This document shows, in pieces, positions 1 to 10,660 of a stretch of 64,000 nt of DNA. The translations under genes were made by a program, and so were the position numbers. Positions within the stretch are counted from its first letter, which is position 1; every line of letters begins with the position of its first letter. The notes under the pieces are model-generated. The model was not told the DNA's origin and made no database searches. It was given only the letters and a program-made list of their open reading frames with translations. Source of the DNA: Pithys albifrons albifrons (taxonomy: Eukaryota; Chordata; Aves; Passeriformes; Thamnophilidae); contig NC_092474.1 in NCBI RefSeq assembly GCF_047495875.1, positions 14,180,200 through 14,244,199 of the forward strand, given 5' to 3'.

Positions 1-111
1 TATTGGTAACCTTTGGCCATGGGCTGGAACTCCCATCCTTCCCAGGGAGGCAAAGTCTCCTCAGACTCACCTTATTAAATGTTGCAAATACTGAATAATG
101 CCTTTCTCCTC

Positions 112-595
112 CCCTCCTTCCCCAACCTTCCCTTCCCCAACTTTTCCCAAACCTTCCCTTCCCTCCCTTCCCAAACTTACCTTACTTTCCCAAACCTTGC
201 CAAACCTTCCCTTCCCAAACCTTCCCATCCCAAACTTTCCCTTCCCAAACCTTCCCATCCCAAACTTTCCCTTCCCAAACTTTCCCTTCCCAAACCTTCC
301 CTTCCCAAACTTTCCCTTCCCAAACCTTCCCTTCCCAAAACTTCCCTTCCCAAACCTTCCCTTCCCCTACTTTCCCTTCCCCTACTTTCCCTTCCCAAAC
401 TTTCCCTTCCCAAACTTTCCCTTCCCCTCCTTTCCCTTCCCAAACTTTCCCTTCCCAAACTTTCCCTTCCCAAACCTTCCCTTCCCAAACCTTCCCTTCC
501 CAAACTTTCCCTTCCCAAACCTTCCCTTCCCAAACTTTCCCTTCCCAAACCTTCCCTTCCCAAACCTTCCCTTCCCCATTCCCCCTTCCTGTTCC
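112..595. repeat. 15-bp pyrimidine-rich minisatellite
   Basis: Tandem units of about 15 bp built as AAACYTTCCCTTCCC, with variants carrying CTAC or CTCC in place of AAAC. The first 100 bp is more degenerate. Because 15 is a multiple of three and the unit has no stop in several frames, long open frames run across it on both strands with five-residue periodic peptides. That is a property of the repeat and not evidence of a gene. The same unit, inverted, occurs at 58285-58430. Confidence 0.95.
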
Positions 596-660
596 CTGCC
601 CGTTCCCTGCCCACTCTCTTCCTTTCTCCTTTCCTTTCCTCTCTCATTTCCTTTCCTATC
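596..660. repeat. Pyrimidine-rich low-complexity tract
   Basis: The minisatellite decays into a C/T-rich stretch with two copies of GTTCCCTGCCC followed by CTTTCCTTTCC-type runs. Confidence 0.7.
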
Positions 661-859
661 CCACCTGGAATGCTCCTGGGTCTCCCCCACACCTGCCTGG
701 AGCATTCCCTGTGTTTTCTCACATGTCCTGGTGCTTTCAGCCAGTTGCGGTTCAAAAAGAGCCTCTGGCCAAGGGCACCCTCCGTGCTGGGCACGTCTGT
801 CCTGGCAGGAGCCTCAGGGGAGGGACACGGGGCTGCTTTGGGTTTCCTCCCACCAGGAA

Positions 860-1900
860 TGTTCCTTCATCCCTCCTGGAAAGAGAATAAAAGGGATGGA
901 AAAAAAGCAAAGCCAAACCATCCAACCAAGTGGGAGCAAACCAAACCTGTTTCCACCTGGGTGAGGTGAGAAACTGGGTGGAAAATTAAAGGGAAAAAGG
1001 AAAATGAGAGGAAAGAACTTCCAAGTTGCTTCACTGGAGGAATTGCATGGAAAAAAGAGATGGAAAATGATGGGAAAGAAATGAGAAAAACGAGAGGAAA
1101 TATTTGCCACCCTTTGGTCCATCAGGTGAAAAATGCTAAGAAATGAGATAAAAGGTGTTGCTGCCCTGCTGGGCTTAAGGAATTGGACACACAGGGAGCA
1201 GCAGTGCAGGGAAAATGCCCTGTTTGCCATCCTAGGGTGAAGAAATACAGGGAAAATCCCTCCATTTTCTCCCAAAGGAAAAATAAAGTAAAAAAAAAAG
1301 AGTTAAAATCTGGGGAAAAAATTCCCCATAGTCCATTGAAAAAGTGAGAAAGTATGAAAAAGGTGAGGAAAATAATTGGAGAATCAACTGGAAAAATTGT
1401 GTTATTGATAAGAACCCACAATTTCATAGCAACTGATCTTTTGGGAAAAAAACAAGGAATAAAATAAGAAACAGAAATGAGGATTTTTTTCATTTAAGTA
1501 TGAAAAAACCAAGCAGATCAGAGGGAAAAAATGTTGAATAGAAGCAAATATTTAATGTTTTAGTCAAAAGAGAGAACTGGCAGTAAAGGGAGAAGAAACA
1601 AAGAAACCAAGAGGTGCCACCTTGGCCTTGCTGAGGAGAAGGAAATCCAGAAAAATGCAGGAAAAAAACTTCATCTTCCCCACTGCTGGGTGAGATGGTT
1701 CAAACTGCCCAAACCTCCTGTGGGACAAACCAAACAAAAGACCAAACAACAAAATTAAGTTCATGATAATTTGGTCCTGAGAGGGAAAAAAAAATGACCA
1801 ACTGGAGAGGAGAAAAAGAAGAATAAGAAAATGGGAAAGAAATAAGAATAAATAAATAAGAAAAGAAAATAAATAACCCATTAAGTGTTTCCCTCGTTCC
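860..1900. repeat. Purine-rich low-complexity region
   Basis: The plus strand is rich in G and A, with recurring GGAAAA, GAAATGAGA and AAGAAA words and little C. No clean period is visible. It may be an old, diverged extension of the neighbouring simple repeats. The open frames on its minus strand (Phe/Ser/Leu-rich) follow from this composition. Confidence 0.55.
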
Positions 1901-2771
1901 TGATGTGTGGGATCAGCCCCAGGAGCCAAGACCCTCATTCCAAACCAGTCCAGGGGCTTGGGATGGGGCAACTGAGGGATGTGTGGTGATCCCACCACCA
2001 CAAACCAGCCATGGATTCTGAATTCCTTTCCATGGAAGGGAGAGAGAGATGGATCAGCCCATTAAAACCCACATGTGTGGGGCCCTGGTTTGGGCAGCAA
2101 AAGCCCCAGGATCTCCCAAGGCTCCACACCCAAGGAGGGCACCAAGAACCCTCCCCTCTGCCAAGCCCTTCCTGCCTGGCTCTCTCTTCTGTTCCAGCTC
2201 TGGTTTCTCTCAGTTCTGCTCCAAACAGGTTCCCATTTAATAGTTTCATGTCTGTCAAATAGAAGGATCTTGGCCATAAAAGCTTTTTAGGGGCTCAAGA
2301 GAATGAGAACAGTGGTTGCCATCAAATGAAGAGCCTCACAGCTTGATATTCCAACACATTATTCTTTCAGCAACTTGAATAGAAATGTTTAAATGATTTT
2401 CAAGAGTTGTTTTGACAATAGGTGAAAGCCACCAATACTCTGACACCCAACATATTTCATGCTTGTGGTGCAACAAGGATTTTCTATTCCACTCTGCATT
2501 GCACTTCAAAGCTGCTGTTACATTTTATGGAGTGCAAACAGCCCTTGGTTTGCAGATCAGAACTTCTTTGCACTCAGTAAGTCTGAATTTGTGTCAGCAT
2601 TGCTGGGAAAGAAACTCTACACAGCTCCTTGGGTGACAGAACCCTGCTGTGCCCTGGTCCTGTGGCAGTTCTGCAGCTGAAACTCAGTGTGGTTATTCCA
2701 TGGGACCTGGATCCAGGAGGGACACTGAGCCCGAGCCCATTGCTGAGCTCAGAGGGTGCTTTTAGCCTTCA
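1901..2771. other. Unassigned DNA
   Basis: Sequence without recognisable repeat, exon or RNA. Short overlapping frames exist on both strands at 2011-2290 and 2412-2680 but show no domain or splice context that I can support. Confidence 0.4.
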
Positions 2772-3235
2772 TAGGAAGGACATGGAGCTGCTGGAGAGAG
2801 TCCAGAGGAGGCCCCAGAGCTGCTCCAGGGCTGGAGCCCCTCTGGGCTGGAGCCAGGCTGGGAGAGCTGGGGGGGTCACCTGGAGAAGAGAAGACTCCAG
2901 GGACATCTGAGAGCCCCTTCCAGGGCCTAAAGGGGCTCCAGGAGAGCTGGAGAGGGACTGGGGACAAGGTATGGAGGGACAGGACAAGGGGAATGGCTTC
3001 CCACTGCCAGAGGGCAGGGATAGATGGGATATTGGGAAGGAATTCCTGGCTGTGAGGGTGGGCAGGCCCTGGCACAGGTTGGGCAGAGCAGCTGTGGCTG
3101 CCCCATCCCAGGCCAGGTTGGACAGGGCTTGGAGCAACCTGGGCTGGTGGGAGGTGTCCCTGCCCATGGCAGGGGGTGGCACTGGATGGGCTTTAAAGTT
3201 CCTCCCAACCCAACTCATTCCCTGTTTCTGTGATT
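2772..3235 (+). mobile_element. CR1 fragment, T1 type
   Basis: 5'-truncated CR1. It begins in the ORF2-end/3' UTR segment (AAGGACATGGAGCTGCTGG) and runs through the G-rich UTR and the block with CTGCCCATGGCAGGG. It ends at TTTCTGTGA. The 3' UTR is nearly complete and gives a reference for the other T1 copies. Confidence 0.92.
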
Positions 3236-4414
3236 TATGGTGAATTTCTGATGCTGGACCAAAAGTCAGCAAATTTTTGCATCTGTCAAAACTTTTCAAA
3301 ATTTGGGATAGTCAACAGGAGCCAGAGCTGGGGATCTGCCCCTGCTCATGGCATTGCAGTCTGAGCACACTGGTGGGTGTTTCATGGAGAGGCCCCACCA
3401 AAAGGCTGCAGGGAAACACACTTGGGGTTCTGCTCATTTGTGGGACGTGCCAGAAGAGAATGGCTTGTTTCTTTGGTGGTGGGATTTTTATTTATTTTTT
3501 TAAATCCAGTTTCCTGCAGGGAATGCACATAATGGATGTCTGAAATATGCAGACTTCTAATTTTAATTAGAGCTGTGTAAAATCTGGCAATCAGTCAAGA
3601 GGTAAGAACATCTCCCCAACCACTGAACCCACACTGGAGCTGCAGCTGCAGAGCCCAGAGGAAGGTCACAGAGAGACAGTGGATCCCCAGGACAGCATCC
3701 TGTGGCCTCTGCCTGCCCCTGGCTGGGCACACAAGGCCCATCTTACCTGGTATTAGTGGGCTCAAAGCGAGTTTGGGGTTAAAATGGGCACAAAGTCTCT
3801 TTGCCATGAGCGGTGGCATCAGCCCTTGCGGGAAGGTCCTGTACTCATCCCAGAGGTTAAGTGGGAGCTGTTCCTCTCAGATGACCCCCACTAGCGATGA
3901 ATCCCACCCTGGTGAGTGCTGGAGTGACCAGACCCAGCTCTGCAGCTCTCACCCACTAGATGGCACGTTCGGTCTGTGCAAGCTGTGCCCGCGCTCAGCC
4001 CGGGGCGCTCCGAGAACGGCAAAGGCACCAAACACTGGCAGCAGCTCCTGTTTCCCTGGGACTTGGAGGGTTTTCCTCCTGCAAAAGCAACAGCATGCAG
4101 AGCAGCAGCAGGTCCGTGAGCCAGTGGTCTGTAGTCTGTGATCTGGATGCAGGTGGGCTCTGCCTAAGGTGGACACATCAAGATTGGGGTTATCAGGGAG
4201 GGATGAGCCTTCTGGGAGAACTGAGGTGAGACTGACTGACCTGCAATTACCTGAGTCTTCCTTCTTACCCTTCTTGAAAATTGGGCCAATGATATTATTT
4301 TGTTATGATATTCCAAAGGGAAGTGAGGATAACACTCAGTGTCTTCCTCAGCTGCTTAGAGAACGGTGCAACAACACCAGGGTGGTTGTGGGTCTCATCC
4401 CTGTGTGGGCCATT
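3236..4414. other. Unassigned DNA
   Basis: No repeat family, exon or RNA gene recognised. Short open frames on both strands (for example 3773-4141 plus and 3949-4176 minus) overlap each other and carry no domain signature. Confidence 0.4.
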
Positions 4415-4483
4415 CACTCCAGAGCTGGACTTGATGACCCTGGTAGGTCCCTTCCAGCTCAGAATTTTCTGTGATTCTGTGAG
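4415..4483 (+). mobile_element. CR1 3' tail, T2 type
   Basis: Only the last 70 bp remain: GAGCTGGACTTGATGACC, then GGTCCCTTCCAGCTCAGA, and two octamers ending TGATTCTGTGAG. Confidence 0.85.
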
Positions 4484-4756
4484 CTGACTGTACACTGGAT
4501 GCAAAGCCACAGCTGAGTGAATCTCAGTGTTCCAGCCTTTCTTTCCCTTGGAATGTGGCTGTTTCCAAAGCACAGCCTTTGGGGTTTTATCACCACCTGA
4601 TGGAGGAGAGCTCAGGGATCTCCATATTCTGTGAAGAGTTGAGATGGGGAAATGTCACTAGCCAGGGTTCAAATCCCACAGAACCCTCCCACATGCCATC
4701 TCTAAGATCCAAACCTTGGATTCAGCACCTGAAAGCCAAGACTTATGACCTGAACT

Positions 4757-4945
4757 TGTCATACAATCCTGGAATATCCTGAGCTGGAAGGGACCCCCAA
4801 GGATCATCCAGTCCAACCCCTGGCCCTGCACAGACATCCCAACAATCCCACCCTGGCCCTCAGAGTGTTGTCCAAACCCTCCTGGAGCTCTGGCAGCCTT
4901 GGGGCCGTGCCCACTGCCCTGGGGAGTCTGTTCAGTGCCCAGCCA
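4757..4945 (-). mobile_element. CR1 fragment, T2 type
   Basis: Reads on the plus strand from the inverted octamer tail through GAGCTGGAAGGGACCC to the block CTCCTGGAGCTCTGGCAGCC and stops at TCAGTGCCCA. About 190 bp of 3' UTR. Confidence 0.9.
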
Positions 4946-5404
4946 CTGGATATGTGTGTTTATGTACATTTTTAACCCCCAAAAGAGGGATGAGGAACAG
5001 TTACTCCTCCTCACTGGTGTTTCCCTCTTTCCCCACGGTCTCTCTGTGCAGTCACAATCAGCACAGCAATTCACCACTTACAAGCTGATCAGCTTTGCCC
5101 AACCTCTCAGGTGGTCTTGGGCAGAGCAGATCTGTCTGAAAGCGCATCCTCTACCCCACTGGAGCTCAACATGGGTTTACCCACACAGCCAAAGCAACGT
5201 GAAGGAAAATACCTTCTATAAACCAGATGACTTCTGTGTCCAACCTCGCTGGAGCCAACGGAGTTTTAGGACAGAACATGTTCCACTCCTTCATGTTCAT
5301 CTTATCTCCTTGTTGGTACCCTGCCCTCCCTGACCACTCCTACCTGGACAGAGGCTGTTTGAACTTGGTTCAATCCTGCTTGGAGTCAAAGTCAGTAGCA
5401 GGGA

Positions 5405-5602
5405 GAGGGATCTGGCCAGGCTCCCCAGGGCAGTGGGCACAGCCCCAAGGCTGCCAGAGCTCCAGGAGGGTTTGGATGATGCTCTGGGGCACAGGGTGTG
5501 ACTCTTGGGGATGGTCCTGTGCAGGGCCAGGAGTTGGACTTGATGATCCTTGTGGGTCCCTCCCAGCTCAGGATATTCTGTGATTCTGTGACTCTGTGAA
5601 AC
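5405..5602 (+). mobile_element. CR1 fragment, T2 type
   Basis: Contains CCCCAGGGCAGTGGGCACAG, GGCACAGGGTGTGACTCTT and the tail CCTTGTGGGTCCCTCCCAGC. It ends in three octamers (TGATTCTG TGACTCTG). Confidence 0.92.
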
Positions 5603-6221
5603 CTTCTCTGTTCCTCATTCAGCAGGTGGAAGGTGTTTCTCTGAGGCAGCACCACCCCCTTCCAGCAGTGCAGGGCATTGCTGGTCCTGTGCACCTGGAC
5701 CGGCATCCGAGGGACAAAATGGGGCTGGAAAAATCCTGCATTGAATATTCCAGTTGTGAATCCTAATCATCACTGGCACTGAGGGTTTGCTGGCACAGAG
5801 CACAGCCCAAGGAGAAACTGGAGCTGCTTTGTCCTCCAGAGCAGGGGGAGGGAAGCATTAAAAAAGCAGTGGCACCTTTAGTATGTGGTGACACAGTGAC
5901 CAGAATATTAATGCAGTGGAACTCACTCTCGCAGGTAGGAAGTGCCTATAATAGCAAAGCAAATCCAGTTTTTGCTGGATACAAATTCCACCCAACAGCC
6001 AAAGCCTGAGTGAAACACTTGAAGAGGCTGTAATTGAATTAGAGCTGCTGGAGACAGGCAGCAGCTCGGGGCTGTGAAAGGAGGGGGGAGGAATGTCAGC
6101 CTTGGGCCACTTGGAGGGAATTTTGGGAGCAGGACTGAGGCTCTTGAAGAAGAGGATGGAGGGAGAATATGGAGTTGCCTGGTGGAGGGAAAGGTGATGT
6201 GAGCGAAGCTGAAGCTGTGAG
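5603..6221. other. Unassigned DNA
   Basis: No recognised repeat or gene. Frames here are short and overlapping. Confidence 0.4.
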
Positions 6222-6310
6222 TGCCCCATCCCTGGAAGGGTTCAAGGCCAGGCTGGATGGGGTTTGGAGCAACCTGGGCTATGGGAAGGTGTCCCTGCCC
6301 ATGGCAGGGA
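6222..6310 (+). mobile_element. CR1 fragment, T1 type
   Basis: An 89-bp piece of T1 3' UTR from CCCCATCCCTGG to CTGCCCATGGCAGGG. It is cut off just where the minus-strand copy begins, so the two copies meet tail to tail and form an inverted repeat. Confidence 0.85.
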
Positions 6311-6600
6311 TCACAAAATTCCACAATGGTTTGGGTTCAAGGGAATCCTAAAGCCTGTTCCACCTCTGCCATGGGCAGAGACACCTTTCACTGTCCCAGG
6401 TTGCTCCAAGCCCTGTCCAGCCTGGCCCTGGACACCTCCAGGGATGGGGCAGCCACAGCTGCTCTGCCCAACCCGTGCCAGGGCCTCCCCACCCTCACAG
6501 AGGAGAATTTCTCCTTAACATCTAATCTAAATCTCTCCTCTTTTGGTTTAAAATCATCCCCCTCTTGTCCTTTCACTGCCCATGAAAAGTTGCTCACAAG
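6311..6600 (-). mobile_element. CR1 fragment, T1 type
   Basis: Starts with the CR1 3' end in inverted orientation (CACAATGGTTTGGGTT), then GCCATGGGCAGAGACACC, AGGTTGCTCCAAGCCCTGTC and CAACATCTAATCTAAAT-like UTR sequence. It ends near the TTTAAAATCA...CTTGTCCT segment. Confidence 0.92.
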
Positions 6601-6827
6601 TTGCACCTACACAAGGACTCAGTTTCCATACCCTGCTGGATCCCTGTTAACCCCTCAGGGATGGTCTTTGTCACCAGAAGTCCCTGGTCCTCTCTAAGGA
6701 GCAGAGCTGCCCCAGGAAGGCAGGGGACACCCCTGAGAGCAGCACCCCAGTGCAGTCAGCACATGGGAGCTGAAAGGTGGTCCAGGAGCACTGGCCAAGC
6801 ACATGTTTGCTTTTGTCTTTCCAAAGA

Positions 6828-7040
6828 TCATGGAATCCTGGAATCACGGAATTATGGAATCATAGAATCTGCTGGGTTGGAAGGGATCCATCAGAATCAT
6901 TGACTCCAACTCCTGGCACTCCACAGGACACCCCAAGAGTCTCACCTGTGCCCAAGGGCATTGCCCAAATGCTTCTTGAGCTCAGACAGGCTTGGTGCAG
7001 TGACCACTGTCCTGGGGATCCTGAGCCAGATGTGAGGTTT
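6828..7040 (-). mobile_element. CR1 fragment, T2-like, older
   Basis: Four diverged octamers (GGAATCCT GGAATCAC GGAATTAT GGAATCAT) lead into CTGGGTTGGAAGGGATCC and a UTR that still aligns to T2 around GACTCCAACTCCTGGCA. More substitutions than the other T2 copies. Confidence 0.8.
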
Positions 7041-7329
7041 GCTGTCTGTGGGGTGAGACAGCTTCCCAAAATCATCATCCACACCACCCACTGGGCCAGT
7101 CTCATCCCTCCAGCACCCACTGGTAGCTCAGGTGTTACCTGCCAGTTGTATTTTCTTTCTCAAACACTTCAGAGCAGGAAGACCAAATTACCAAGATGCA
7201 AAGCTCTGACTGAGGAGGCTCAACCTGCAGCAGAGAAGCCAAGCAAGAGTTTCCTGTCAATGCCTGAGAATTTACAGGAGCCCTCACTCAGGAAACCTTA
7301 ACAGGGGACAAGCCAGAAAATGTGTCTCC

Positions 7330-7800
7330 AAGTGATGTTTCAGTAGATGAAGTCATAAAACAGCTCCACAGAATAAACGGTAACACTCGGCTGGTGCCGG
7401 ATGGTTCTCATTGCAGAGCTCTAAAGGAATTCAAGGATGAAATAGCCAAACTATTAACAGCATTAACTCCACTGTGAAACATCTCACTTCAAATTTTCTC
7501 CCCATCAGAGGCAAAGAAAGCAGTGAGACCTTGATTTGAAAAACTGCCTCTGAGCAGAGCCTGGAAGAGCAGATTATTAAAAGTGATGTCCCAACGAGGT
7601 AGAACTGCACTAGGAAGGGGAATTCGGGAGCAGGGAAGTGAGACACATTCATGGGAAAAGTCAACCCAGCTTTTGTGAATGGAGTCCCTGCCTTGGTGGG
7701 GACTTCCTCCCAGGAGTCTCTGAAGGAGTCAGCAAGGGTGGGGGATCAAGGAGCCCAGGTGACATAATCGACCTGACTGAAGATTTTTAACAATTCTATA
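7330..7800 (+). mobile_element. Old CR1 reverse-transcriptase relic
   Basis: A decayed plus-strand CR1 ORF2 piece. Conceptual reading around 7357-7480 resembles the CR1 segment before the RT core, with a PDG motif, ALKEF and EIAKLL in order. Frameshifts and stops break it. The boundaries are soft and the 3' part is very diverged. The T1 CR1 beginning at about 7860 is a different, younger insertion. Confidence 0.55.
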
Positions 7801-7859
7801 ATCAAAGGACTGTAAGAAACAACTTCACTGACACGTTTTTACAAGGACATGCAGTTACA

Positions 7860-8115
7860 GGACAAGAGGGAATGGCTTTAAGCTGAAGGAGGGCAAATTT
7901 AGTTTAGATATGAGGGAGAAATTATTGGCTGTGATGGGGGCACAGGTTGGGCAGAGAAGCTGTGGCTGCTCCATCCCTGGCAGTGTCCAAGGCCAGGTTG
8001 GACAGGGCTTGGAGCAGCCTGGGCTGATGAAACGTGTTCCTGCCCCTGGCAGGGGGTGGCAGTGGATGAGCTTTAAGGTCTCTTCCAATCCAAACAATTC
8101 CATGATCCTGTGAAA
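7860..8115 (+). mobile_element. CR1 fragment, T1 type
   Basis: From ACAAGAGGGAATGGCTTTAA through GGGCAGAGAAGCTGTGGCTG and CAGGGGGTGGCAGTGGATGA to TCCATGATCCTGTGA. Confidence 0.92.
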
Positions 8116-8929
8116 TCTTGAAGGATCCCAAAGTCACAGTGACATGAGAAGGAAGGTCCTGCCAGAGGTGCATCAGGTTGAAGACGAGGAAAGAAGGGGA
8201 AGGAGTAAGAGGCCAACTTTCCCAGTGATGAACTCCACAAGGCTTGACCTTCATAATGTTTGAAAACCCCAAGCTGCAGTCTGGGCCCACAAATGAGATA
8301 TAAACAAAGATGAAAACTGAGATCAGCCATCCCATGTGTGCACAGAAGATACAATTCTTAGTCAGTGCCTGTGAGCAACACAGCTGGGACCTCCTCAGCA
8401 AAAGATGGAGCCAAGAGCCACCAGGGCAAAGCACAGGAGAGAGGACAAAGCCTGGAATGGGCTCTTCTGGCCACCTGGATCCACGTGTTGGTGCTTGTGC
8501 ATCCCTGATCTCTGCACACCTCCAGCCCATGGGCTGGGCAGGTGCCTCATTCCAGCCGTGTCCTGCCCTGGGTCTGCCCACCTGGAGCTGCAATAAGCAC
8601 AGTGGTCAGTGCTCAGGGAAGCCTCTGAAAGCAGCACTAGCCTGTAGAGATGAGATTTCTTTGTCTTCAGTCCTTGGGGACTCCCTTTGACCCTCTTTAA
8701 TAGCTCTCAATTCAATAACATCTGTTTTTCCTTCCCCTTCTCAGTAAATCCCCTGACTTTGCCCTGTGCCCTTGGAAGGGATGGGGACAGGGAAGACCAG
8801 GATTCACTCCTTGCAGGTGAACTGCAGTGTTTTACCAGGATAGTTTCCTTTTCATTCTCTGTCTGTCGCCAACATTCAATTTTCTTATTTTTCTGACTGC
8901 TGCAAAGAGCAGCTCTGCCATTTTCCCAG
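8116..8929. other. Unassigned DNA
   Basis: No recognised element or exon. A 223-residue minus-strand open frame (7922-8593) begins here but runs into the T1 CR1 UTR and has no recognisable domain. Confidence 0.4.
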
Positions 8930-9084
8930 AAATGCACATTATAACTGCGGCTCCTGCTCCTGAGTGGCAATTTCTCTGGGCCCATTATGGTATATTTGGA
9001 GTTAGGGTTTGTTTTTCCCATGTGCATCACTTTACATTTATCTGGATTGGATTTCAGCTGCCATTTGGTCACCCACTCACTCAA
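8930..9084 (-). mobile_element. Old CR1 reverse-transcriptase relic
   Basis: The minus-strand translation keeps the C-terminal CR1 ORF2 signature just downstream of the RT catalytic core: W..K, NPDKCKVMHMG, then N. Surrounding sequence is too diverged to extend. This is a much older copy than the CR1s with intact tails. Confidence 0.75.
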
Positions 9085-9249
9085 TATTCCGAGCTGCTCC
9101 TGGAGCTCTCTGCAGCCAGCCCTGCCCTCACTGCCTCCAGCAGCTCAGTCTGCAAAGCAGCTCATGGTGCCTTCCATTTCCTTCACACAGCGTGGAGAAG
9201 TGTCCTGCCTTCAGCAGAGATCCCTTCAAAAAGCCACCTCCTTGAGCCC

Positions 9250-9967
9250 TGTCCCAGTTCAGCAGCTGGGACCAGTTTATCCCTGTGTGGGTGTGACCAA
9301 AGCTGGGCATTCCAAACCCTCTGGGCCATTGCCCAGCAACTGTTCCCAAGGGCCCATTGGCAGCAGCTGCCCAGGGCACAGCTGAGCCCTCAGGCTGGGA
9401 GCTGGCTGGGAAAGAAGCCTGGCAGAGGAGCTGGGAGAACTGCCCTGCAGGGACTCCTTGGCACCTCCACACCCACCTGAGGGCTCAGCTCTGCCCATGG
9501 GCCAGCAACGATTCCAAAATCCTCCCTGACTGCCAGAGTCAGATCCCCCAGTGTGGAACTCCCTGCCCTGGGGGAGGCACTGGGGGCTCCCACCCAAACC
9601 TGAGGGGAGACAATCTTGGGGTTTGGGGACTTCTGGGACCACTCTTTGGATCCAGAGGAGGAGCAGCCCCTGGCCAGGAGGAGCCCCCCACTCTGGCCCA
9701 GACTGTGCCATCATCTGCACCAACAGGTTTGTCCCTTCCTTTTCCTTTGCACTCGGAGGAACCACGTGGGGCTCAGCACAGGGGCCACCAAACCCCCCTG
9801 TGTTTGTGCCCCAGGGGTGGGTTACACTGCTGGGTTTGTGGGTTAAACCCAATTTCTCTTTGTGCCATTGCATTTATTGTAATATTGTTATTAAGTTGTA
9901 ATTCTGACTTATAATCTCTCCTGAACCGGATTCATTTCTCCTGCCAGTTTATCTTTAAAGCAGAACA
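9250..9967 (+). mobile_element. Solo LTR, group A
   Basis: LTR of about 718 bp starting TGTCCCAGTTCAGCAG and ending AAAGCAGAACA, with TG...CA ends. Flanks AGCCC (9245-9249) and CGCCC (9968-9972) fit a 5-bp target-site duplication with one mismatch, so this may be the oldest of the group. An ATTAAG run near the 3' end sits where the younger copies have ATTAAA, a possible polyadenylation signal. No internal viral sequence flanks it. The LTR contains a 185-residue open frame shared with the other A copies. Confidence 0.92.
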
Positions 9968-10010
9968 CGCCCCGGGAACCAAGCACGTACTCCAGACCTT
10001 TGCTTCCTGC

Positions 10011-10109
10011 TTTTTAGACAATTTTCTAGGCATTTCAGACATTTTCCTAGACATTTAAAACGTTTTTGTGGGCATTTTAGACATTTCTTTTTTAGACATT
10101 TTAGACATT
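10011..10109. repeat. Degenerate TTTTAGACA tandem repeat
   Basis: Six to seven diverged copies of a 10-14 bp word around TTTTAGACAT or TTCCTAGACAT in a row, ending with two near-exact copies. Confidence 0.75.
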
Positions 10110-10605
10110 GATCTATGAGGACCTTCTCTTATCATCTCAGGTGATCTACAAGGCTTTCGTGAGACCATATTCTTGCTTCAGCAACATCTTGAAGATTTCT
10201 GAGGCCTGTTGGGGTGTTTATCTTTCCCCCAGAGCCTTTTCCAGTGAATCTCTTCCCCAGACCCTTCCCCACTTTTCCCTTGAGCCTATGCAAGGTTTTA
10301 GCACCTGCAGTTCTCCTAAGCAAGGAGGCAGCAAATCTATGACCTATTGCAAGAGGAACAAGCTCTTTTTTGTTTTCTTTGAGCTTCATTCCCACTACTT
10401 TAATGTTCTCCTTCTGCAAGAGGAGAAATGAAAAGCTGAGCCCTTCACATCCTCTCAGAGCTCTCGTGATTTTGTTGACTTTTTCCATAGCTTTGTTACA
10501 TCAGTCTTTTTTCTCTGCTGAAGAATATTGTCCTCCAGTTTTCCCTGACCATTCCAGACCTTTGATCATCTTCTTATCCTTTTCTGATGTTTTCCTGGCT
10601 CTGGT
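10110..10605. other. Unassigned DNA
   Basis: No recognised repeat or gene. Confidence 0.4.
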
Positions 10606-10660
10606 GTATCATGGCATGGCTTGGAACAGACCTTAAGGATCACCTTGTTCCAGAGGTGTC
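10606..10660 (-). mobile_element. Possible CR1 tail, T1-like
   Basis: ATCATGGCATGGCTTGGAA followed by AGACCTTAAGGATCACCTTG resembles an inverted T1 tail with several changes. Short and diverged. Confidence 0.45.

Noticed and set aside
112..595. CRISPR-like array
   Set aside because: Units are contiguous, with no unique spacers, in a vertebrate genome.
79..969. 296- and 288-residue open frames and a 205-residue minus frame
   Set aside because: Generated by the stop-free 15-bp minisatellite. The peptide period follows the DNA unit.
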